Assembly: GCA_010671965.1 (NCBI GenBank)
Contig: JAAHIC010000109.1
Location: 1 to 9,716, forward strand
Reading direction: 5' to 3'
Source: Leptolyngbya sp. SIO4C5
GTDB lineage: Bacteria; Cyanobacteriota; Cyanobacteriia; Phormidesmidales; Phormidesmidaceae
Length of the DNA: 9,716 nucleotides
The notes under the pieces: model-generated
The model's database searches: none
The model's input: only the letters and a program-made list of their open reading frames with translations
Told to the model about the DNA's origin: nothing
Made by a program: the position numbers and the translations under genes
Shown: piece after piece, positions 5,639-9,716 of the stretch
How the letters are laid out: each line of letters opens with the position of its first letter
How positions within the stretch are numbered: position 1 is the stretch's first letter

Positions 5639-7666
5639 ATGAGTAATCCCGATTCTGTCTTAGAGGAGTTACTGCAGGAAATTCCCCAGATCAGATCCCA
5701 ACTTTATTTCAAAGCCTCTCTGACGGCACTGTCTCATGCTATGGAGGATCAGGTACTGGCTGGTTCTGAGCAATCGCTGGTGATTGCTAGTTTTCAGCAA
5801 GAACGGTTCTATCGCCAAGAAGCTCACCGCTACGAGCGCATTGCCGAGATGACCCCCTATGTCTATGTCCTTTCTGCGGCGGGCACCGGCTTTGCCGATC
5901 GCTTCAACCAATACGAAACTATTACGTTTGACGCTGAGGATGCCCTGACGCAGGAATGGCATCTGATTGTAGTAGGAGCGCATTACAGCGCCTGCCTAGT
6001 TTGCCGGGAGCGCCAGTCAGTAGACGCGGTGGAGCGATCGGCAGGCCCGCCAGCGCTGGATCAGACCCGCCGCTTTGAGGGAATTTGGACCTTAGATGCC
6101 CAAATTAGCCAGAAAGCTGCCGATATTTTACTGACTCGCATTGTCGGCTATCGCCCTGATCTCGCTGAAAAAGTAGCGCAGGCCAAAGCAGCCTATATTC
6201 CCGCTAATCTGACGATTGATGTCGATAATCTTGGCACCGATCCCTTTGCCCAAAGGCTCATTACCTATTTGCAGGCGGGGCAGTACAAACTGCTGAAAGC
6301 TTACAAGGCCATTTCGTCTCAAGAACGCCGCGAGCGTTTAGTCAATTCCATCACGGGCACCATCCGGCGATCGCTCAACCCTGCCGAAATTTTCCAGGTG
6401 GCCGTGCATGAGCTAGGTCAAGCGCTAGAGCCTTCCCGCTGCCTAATTTATCGGGGTACGGCTGATGATGTCTCAATGGAGATTCAGCATGAACACCTCA
6501 GCGCCGAAATCCCCTCATTAGTGGGTGAAATCTGGCCCTTAGAGGAAAACCCCCTCTTTTGCCAGATTCGCCAGCAGCCAGAAACCATTCTGATTCCAGA
6601 TATTACCGAGAAAGCGTCACCCTATCGCTCAGCCCTAGAGACGCTCAAACCGCTATTCAAGCGCTGGAAAATACAGGCTTTGCTGATGGTGCCGCTGGTA
6701 CATCAGGGACGGCTGGTGGGCATGATTGAGCTGCACTGCTGCCAGTCTGACCTCGATAGCTGGTCAGATAATGACGTGGCGCTGGTGGAGGCGATCGCTG
6801 CTCAGCTCAGCATTGCCATTATGCAGGCGGAAGCCTACGCCCACCTAGAACAGCTCAACCAGCAGCTAGAAGACCTAGAGCAAACCCGCAGCAACCTCAT
6901 TGCCATCACGGGGCACGAACTGCGCACACCGCTCTCAACCATTCAGGTTTGCTTAGAAAGCCTAGCAACTGAGCCGGATATGCCGATGGAGCTGAAGCAG
7001 GTGATGCTGGATTCGGCGCTACACGATGCGGAACGGCTGCGCAAGCTGGTGCAGGACTTTTTGACCCTATCTCGCCTAGAAAGTGGCCGGATTGTCTGGA
7101 ATTTGGAGTCCCTGTCGCTGCAGGAATGTGTAGACCTGGCCCTCAGCAGTCTCAAGGCTAAATATGGCGATGTGCCTATCCCCAAACTGAAGCTGCAGCT
7201 ACCGGCGAAGCTGCCTTTAGTGAAAGCCGATGGTGAATGGCTGGTAGAAGTGCTCAATAAGCTTTTGGACAATGCCTGTAAGTTTACGCCGCCGGAGGGC
7301 AAAATCACCCTCAAAGCCACCGCTGCTCAGGCAAATAGGGTACAAATTACGGTGGCCGATACCGGCAGAGGCATTGAGCCGAATCGGCTAGAGGCCGTTT
7401 TTGATCGCTTTTATCAGGAAGAAGGTGCCCTGCGCCGCACCACGGGCGGAACCGGACTGGGTCTCGCGATCTGCCGCCAAATCGTGACGGGAATGGGGGG
7501 GCAGATTTGGGCCACTTCGGCGGGGAAAGATCGGGGCAGTCAGTTTCACTTCACGCTGCCGGTGGCGGCCAGTCGGGCCAACGGACAACCTCAGCCCCAG
7601 CCAGCTACCGTGGTCGCGACTGCTGGCAAAAAGCAGGCCAAAAGCCTACCCGCGATCGCAGACTAG
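5639..7666 (+). CDS. DICT-GAF sensor histidine kinase
   Basis: A 675-residue cytosolic sensor kinase with no membrane segment or signal peptide. Residues about 15-225 match the DICT sensory domain, common in cyanobacterial two-component proteins. A GAF domain spans about 245-395 and ends in the typical LVGMIELHCC..W...DVALVEAIAAQLSIAI region. A coiled linker (397-420) leads to HisKA with phosphoacceptor H426 in GHELRTPL. The HATPase has N545 in LLDNACKF, G1 DTGRGI (574-579), F-box FDRFY (588-592) and G2 GGTGLGLAI (603-611). All kinase motifs are intact. The GAF lacks a cysteine where bilin-binding photoreceptors attach chromophore, so covalent bilin sensing is unlikely. A Pro/Gln- and Lys-rich tail (645-675) follows. 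No response regulator is adjacent, so the partner is unknown. The start has only a weak ribosome binding site but fits the DICT N-terminus. The divergent HEAT gene may be co-regulated. Confidence 0.92.
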   Translation: MSNPDSVLEELLQEIPQIRSQLYFKASLTALSHAMEDQVLAGSEQSLVIASFQQERFYRQEAHRYERIAEMTPYVYVLSAAGTGFADRFNQYETITFDAEDALTQEWHLIVVGAHYSACLVCRERQSVDAVERSAGPPALDQTRRFEGIWTLDAQISQKAADILLTRIVGYRPDLAEKVAQAKAAYIPANLTIDVDNLGTDPFAQRLITYLQAGQYKLLKAYKAISSQERRERLVNSITGTIRRSLNPAEIFQVAVHELGQALEPSRCLIYRGTADDVSMEIQHEHLSAEIPSLVGEIWPLEENPLFCQIRQQPETILIPDITEKASPYRSALETLKPLFKRWKIQALLMVPLVHQGRLVGMIELHCCQSDLDSWSDNDVALVEAIAAQLSIAIMQAEAYAHLEQLNQQLEDLEQTRSNLIAITGHELRTPLSTIQVCLESLATEPDMPMELKQVMLDSALHDAERLRKLVQDFLTLSRLESGRIVWNLESLSLQECVDLALSSLKAKYGDVPIPKLKLQLPAKLPLVKADGEWLVEVLNKLLDNACKFTPPEGKITLKATAAQANRVQITVADTGRGIEPNRLEAVFDRFYQEEGALRRTTGGTGLGLAICRQIVTGMGGQIWATSAGKDRGSQFHFTLPVAASRANGQPQPQPATVVATAGKKQAKSLPAIAD

Positions 7667-7741
7667 GCACCGCCAGCCTTTCAGGAAACCCTTAGCCCCT
7701 TATCAGCTATTATTCAGGAAGTCTTGACAAAGTGAAGAGGA

Positions 7742-7757
7742 GCTGTCTTCAGACAGC
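7742..7757. promoter_or_regulatory. Palindrome upstream of the DUF2808 gene
   Basis: GCTGTCTTCAGACAGC is a palindrome with 7-bp arms and a 2-base centre, placed between a perfect -35-like TTGACA (7724-7729) and the ribosome binding site at 7767-7771. It abuts a HIP1 octamer (7756-7763). It could be an operator or a leader hairpin. No convincing -10 is placed 17 bp after TTGACA. A similar TGTCT/AGACA palindrome lies upstream of the next gene. Confidence 0.4.
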
Positions 7758-7779
7758 GATCGCCACAGGAGAATTCACT

Positions 7780-8334
7780 ATGTCTACCCTTCACTTACGA
7801 CATTTGGGCGTATCAGCTCTATTCTTAGGCACGTTAGGACTGCTGGCTGCTCTGCCAGCACAGGCCGTACGCTTTCCCGATGGTCGGGTCGCCTTTGACC
7901 GCCCGCCTGATTTGATAGGCGCTTCTACGCGCAACTTATCTCCCAATACGGGCGGTCGCTATCACTTCACTATCAGCGTGCCCAGTGATGCCGGTGAGCC
8001 GCTGAAGGCGCTCGTCATTACGCCTCGCGATCAGGCCGAACACATCCGCTTTGATTTAGATGAGAGTACTGCCTCTCTGGGGTCGGCCTATGCCAGAGGC
8101 CCAGAACTGACTCTCTCCAGCATTGGTGGCTCTCCCGAAAATCCAGACGAAGTTACCGTCGTCTTTGACCAGCCAGTACAGCCGGGGAATACCGTCACCG
8201 TGGTTTTGGAATCTCAGCGTAATCCGTTTAGAGGTGGCGTCTATCAGTTTGGCGTCACAGCTTACCCGGAAGGCGAAGAGAGCATCGGCCAGTTCATCGG
8301 CTATGGCCGCATTCATTTCTTCGGTCACAACTAA
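7780..8334 (+). CDS. Exported DUF2808 protein
   Basis: A 184-residue secreted or periplasmic protein of the DUF2808 family, found almost only in cyanobacteria and of unknown function. Residues 1-29 form a signal peptide: short positive start (HLRHLG), hydrophobic core, and LPAQA before a predicted cut after residue 29. The mature domain is beta-rich, with family features VRFPDGRVAFDRPPDL near its start, YHFTISVPSDAGEPLKALVI (61-80) and the closing VYQFGVTAYPEGE (154-166) plus QFIGYGRIHFF (171-181). The ATG at 7780 is chosen over an upstream GTG at 7732 because AGGAG (7767-7771) is ideally spaced 8 bases before it and the signal peptide begins properly there. It follows the kinase gene by 113 bp on the same strand; with its own upstream signals it is probably a separate unit. 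An envelope role is inferred only from export. Confidence 0.88.
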   Translation: MSTLHLRHLGVSALFLGTLGLLAALPAQAVRFPDGRVAFDRPPDLIGASTRNLSPNTGGRYHFTISVPSDAGEPLKALVITPRDQAEHIRFDLDESTASLGSAYARGPELTLSSIGGSPENPDEVTVVFDQPVQPGNTVTVVLESQRNPFRGGVYQFGVTAYPEGEESIGQFIGYGRIHFFGHN

Positions 8335-8397
8335 GCTCCCAAACGACGCGGTTCAATCTGCAAACTTTGACACAGCGCTAGACGATCTCTGAAAATT

Positions 8398-8429
8398 TGT
8401 CTTAGACAGGTATGATGGGTAGTCTTAGA
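8398..8429 (+). promoter_or_regulatory. Candidate aminotransferase promoter with palindrome and repeat
   Basis: TATGAT (8411-8416) is a good -10 box, giving a start near 8423. Directly before it lies the perfect palindrome TGTCT-T-AGACA (8398-8408). GTCTTAGA occurs there (8399-8406) and again at 8422-8429, a 23-bp direct repeat flanking the -10. No -35 is recognised at 16-18 bp, so activator dependence is possible. Inference from sequence pattern only. Confidence 0.4.
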
Positions 8430-8471
8430 TCTCTCAAGATTGATTGCGTCGTTTTTGCATAGGCAAAGTTC

Positions 8472-9626
8472 ATGGACAACAAGTTGATGCTCATGATTCC
8501 GGGGCCGACTCCGGTTCCCGAAAAAGTACTGCTGGCTCAGGCTAAACACCCCATCGGCCACCGCAGCGGTGAATTTTCCGAAATTATGGGCGAGGTGACG
8601 GCAAACCTCAAGTGGCTGCATCAGACCCAAAACGATGTCTTGGTGCTGAGTGCCAGCGGTACGGGCGCGATGGAAGCGGGCATCATCAACTTTCTGAGTC
8701 CGGGCGATCGCGTTTTGGTGGGCGCTAACGGTAAGTTTGGCGATCGCTGGGCTCAGATTTGCCAAGCTTTTGGCCTAGACACCCACATCATTACGGCGGA
8801 ATGGGGCAAGCCCTTAGATCCAGAGGCATTTAAGCAGGCTCTAGAAGCTGACAGCGAAAAAGCAATCAAAGCGGTGATTATCACCCACAGCGAAACCTCA
8901 ACCGGGGTTCTTAACCCGCTAGAAGCCATTAATGCTCATGTGAAGGCACACGGCGAAGCGCTCATTATCGTTGATGCTGTGACTAGCCTGGGAGCCTACA
9001 ACTTACCGATTGACGAATTGGGCCTCGATGTCGTCGGCTCCGGTTCGCAAAAGGGCTATATGATTCCCCCCGGTCTGGGCTTTGTCTGCGTTGGCGAGAA
9101 AGCTTGGCAAGCCTATGAGAAAGCGACGCTGCCTAAGTTCTATTTGGATCTGGGTAAGTATCGTAAATCAGCCGCTAAAAACAGCAATCCGTTTACGCCG
9201 CCGATCAGCCTTGTCTTTGCCCTGCAAACCGCCCTGCAAATGATGCAGGCTGAGGGATTAGAGAATATCTTTGCCCGCCACGATCGCCAGAAACGGGCTG
9301 CCCGCGCCGCGATGAGAGCGATGGGACAGCCCCTATTTGCCAGCGATGAAGTTGCTAGCCCGGCGGTGACCGCCGTGATGCCGCAGCAGGTTGGGGCGGA
9401 GCAGGTGCGCAGCGTGATGAAGAAGCGGTTTGATATTGCCCTCGCCGGGGGCCAAGATCATCTCAAGGGTCAGATTTTCCGCATCGGTCATTTGGGCTTC
9501 GTCAGCGATCGCGACATTCTTACCGCCGTAGGTGCCCTAGAAGCAACGCTGCTCGATCTGGGCTGCGATGGCTTCACCGCAGGAGCTGGCATTGCCGCTG
9601 CCAGTCAGGTGTTAACGGCTGACTAG
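8472..9626 (+). CDS. Class V PLP aminotransferase (alanine/serine-glyoxylate type)
   Basis: A 384-residue cytosolic aminotransferase of the alanine-glyoxylate/serine-glyoxylate family, which moves an amino group to glyoxylate to make glycine, as in photorespiration. Key features: LMIPGPTPVPEKVL (7-20) and HPIGHRSGEF (26-35) typical of the subgroup; SASGTGAMEA (60-69) for cofactor phosphate contact; THSETSTGVLNPL (138-150); IVDAVTSLGA with D168 against the PLP ring nitrogen; GSGSQKGYMIPPGLGF (189-204) with Schiff-base lysine K194; and FRIGHLG with R337 for the substrate carboxylate. The length is normal. Cyanobacterial members have been labelled 'soluble hydrogenase 42 kDa (tritium exchange) subunit'; the PLP motifs make that name misleading. 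The exact amino donor (alanine, serine, aspartate) cannot be fixed from sequence. The start has only a weak AGG eight bases upstream but matches family N-termini. A terminator follows within 60 bp, so it is likely monocistronic. Confidence 0.92.
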   Translation: MDNKLMLMIPGPTPVPEKVLLAQAKHPIGHRSGEFSEIMGEVTANLKWLHQTQNDVLVLSASGTGAMEAGIINFLSPGDRVLVGANGKFGDRWAQICQAFGLDTHIITAEWGKPLDPEAFKQALEADSEKAIKAVIITHSETSTGVLNPLEAINAHVKAHGEALIIVDAVTSLGAYNLPIDELGLDVVGSGSQKGYMIPPGLGFVCVGEKAWQAYEKATLPKFYLDLGKYRKSAAKNSNPFTPPISLVFALQTALQMMQAEGLENIFARHDRQKRAARAAMRAMGQPLFASDEVASPAVTAVMPQQVGAEQVRSVMKKRFDIALAGGQDHLKGQIFRIGHLGFVSDRDILTAVGALEATLLDLGCDGFTAGAGIAAASQVLTAD

Positions 9627-9684
9627 TCGTTTCTATCGCCAAGATCGCTCAGGTTAAGGCAGATACGACTTTAGCAAAACTAAA

Positions 9685-9716
9685 AGAGGCGTCGATCGGC
9701 GACGCCTCTGATTTGA
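9685..9716 (+). terminator. Intrinsic terminator after the aminotransferase gene
   Basis: AGAGGCGTCG (9685-9694) pairs perfectly with CGACGCCTCT (9700-9709) over 10 bp around a 5-base loop, 58 bases after the stop codon. A short T-run follows (9712-9714) before the window ends, so the tail is only partly visible. The A-run before the stem (9682-9685) could also support termination on the opposite strand. Confidence 0.75.

Noticed and set aside
6371..6820. GAF domain of the kinase as a cyanobacteriochrome photosensor
   Set aside because: The end of the domain (LHCC..W...) looks like that of photosensory GAFs, but no cysteine lies at the usual chromophore position about 18 residues before the VP pair (351-352). 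The late Cys pair (367-368) is in a different strand.
7732..7779. GTG start adding 16 residues to the DUF2808 protein
   Set aside because: The added residues would bury the signal peptide behind an unusual lead, while the ATG at 7780 has a well-spaced AGGAG.
8472..9626. Hydrogenase subunit, from the traditional annotation of this family
   Set aside because: There are no metal-binding cysteine motifs, while the PLP lysine, aspartate and carboxylate-binding arginine are all present, so this is an aminotransferase.

Overview
The window looks like chromosomal DNA of a cyanobacterium. I count 17 copies of the HIP1 octamer GCGATCGC, against well under one expected by chance. The gene families also fit: a DUF2808 protein, a DICT-domain histidine kinase, an Amt transporter behind a textbook NtcA box, and the aminotransferase long mislabelled in cyanobacteria as a 'soluble hydrogenase 42 kDa subunit'. 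Genus cannot be read from the sequence; a Leptolyngbya- or Synechococcus-like lineage is only a guess. No rRNA, tRNA, CRISPR array or transposase gene was seen.

Layout. 1-713: a compact, visibly AT-richer DUF433/DUF5615 toxin-antitoxin pair with a 4-base gene overlap, possibly leaderless. 714-878: a gap holding a 96-bp imperfect palindrome that starts and ends in TA and looks like a small non-autonomous mobile element. 879-2030 (minus): nagA. 2031-2220: divergent nagA/purE gap with a strongly C-rich tract; the complementary strand carries seven closely spaced G-runs able to form quadruplexes. 2221-2739: purE. 2740-3211: a long gap with an NtcA box, a good -35/-10 promoter and a predicted leader of about 250 nt containing a hairpin. 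3212-4672: ammonium transporter. 4726-5415 (minus): HEAT-repeat protein, convergent with amt and sharing a bidirectional terminator that lies inside its last codons. 5639-7666: DICT-GAF-HisKA-HATPase histidine kinase, divergent from the HEAT gene. 7780-8334: exported DUF2808 protein. 8472-9626: class V PLP aminotransferase, followed by a terminator at the window end.

How the genes fit together. Most are housekeeping or nutrient genes in separate transcription units: amino-sugar recycling (nagA), purine synthesis (purE), ammonium uptake (amt), photorespiratory-type transamination. The window is ordinary core genome with one accessory insertion at the left edge, and I see no gene cluster that forms a convincing new multi-gene system. 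The most interesting signals are in the non-coding DNA: the class I-like NtcA promoter of amt, the G-quadruplex-capable nagA/purE spacer, the TA-flanked palindrome, the coding-embedded terminator, and two similar TGTCT/AGACA palindromes upstream of the last two genes.
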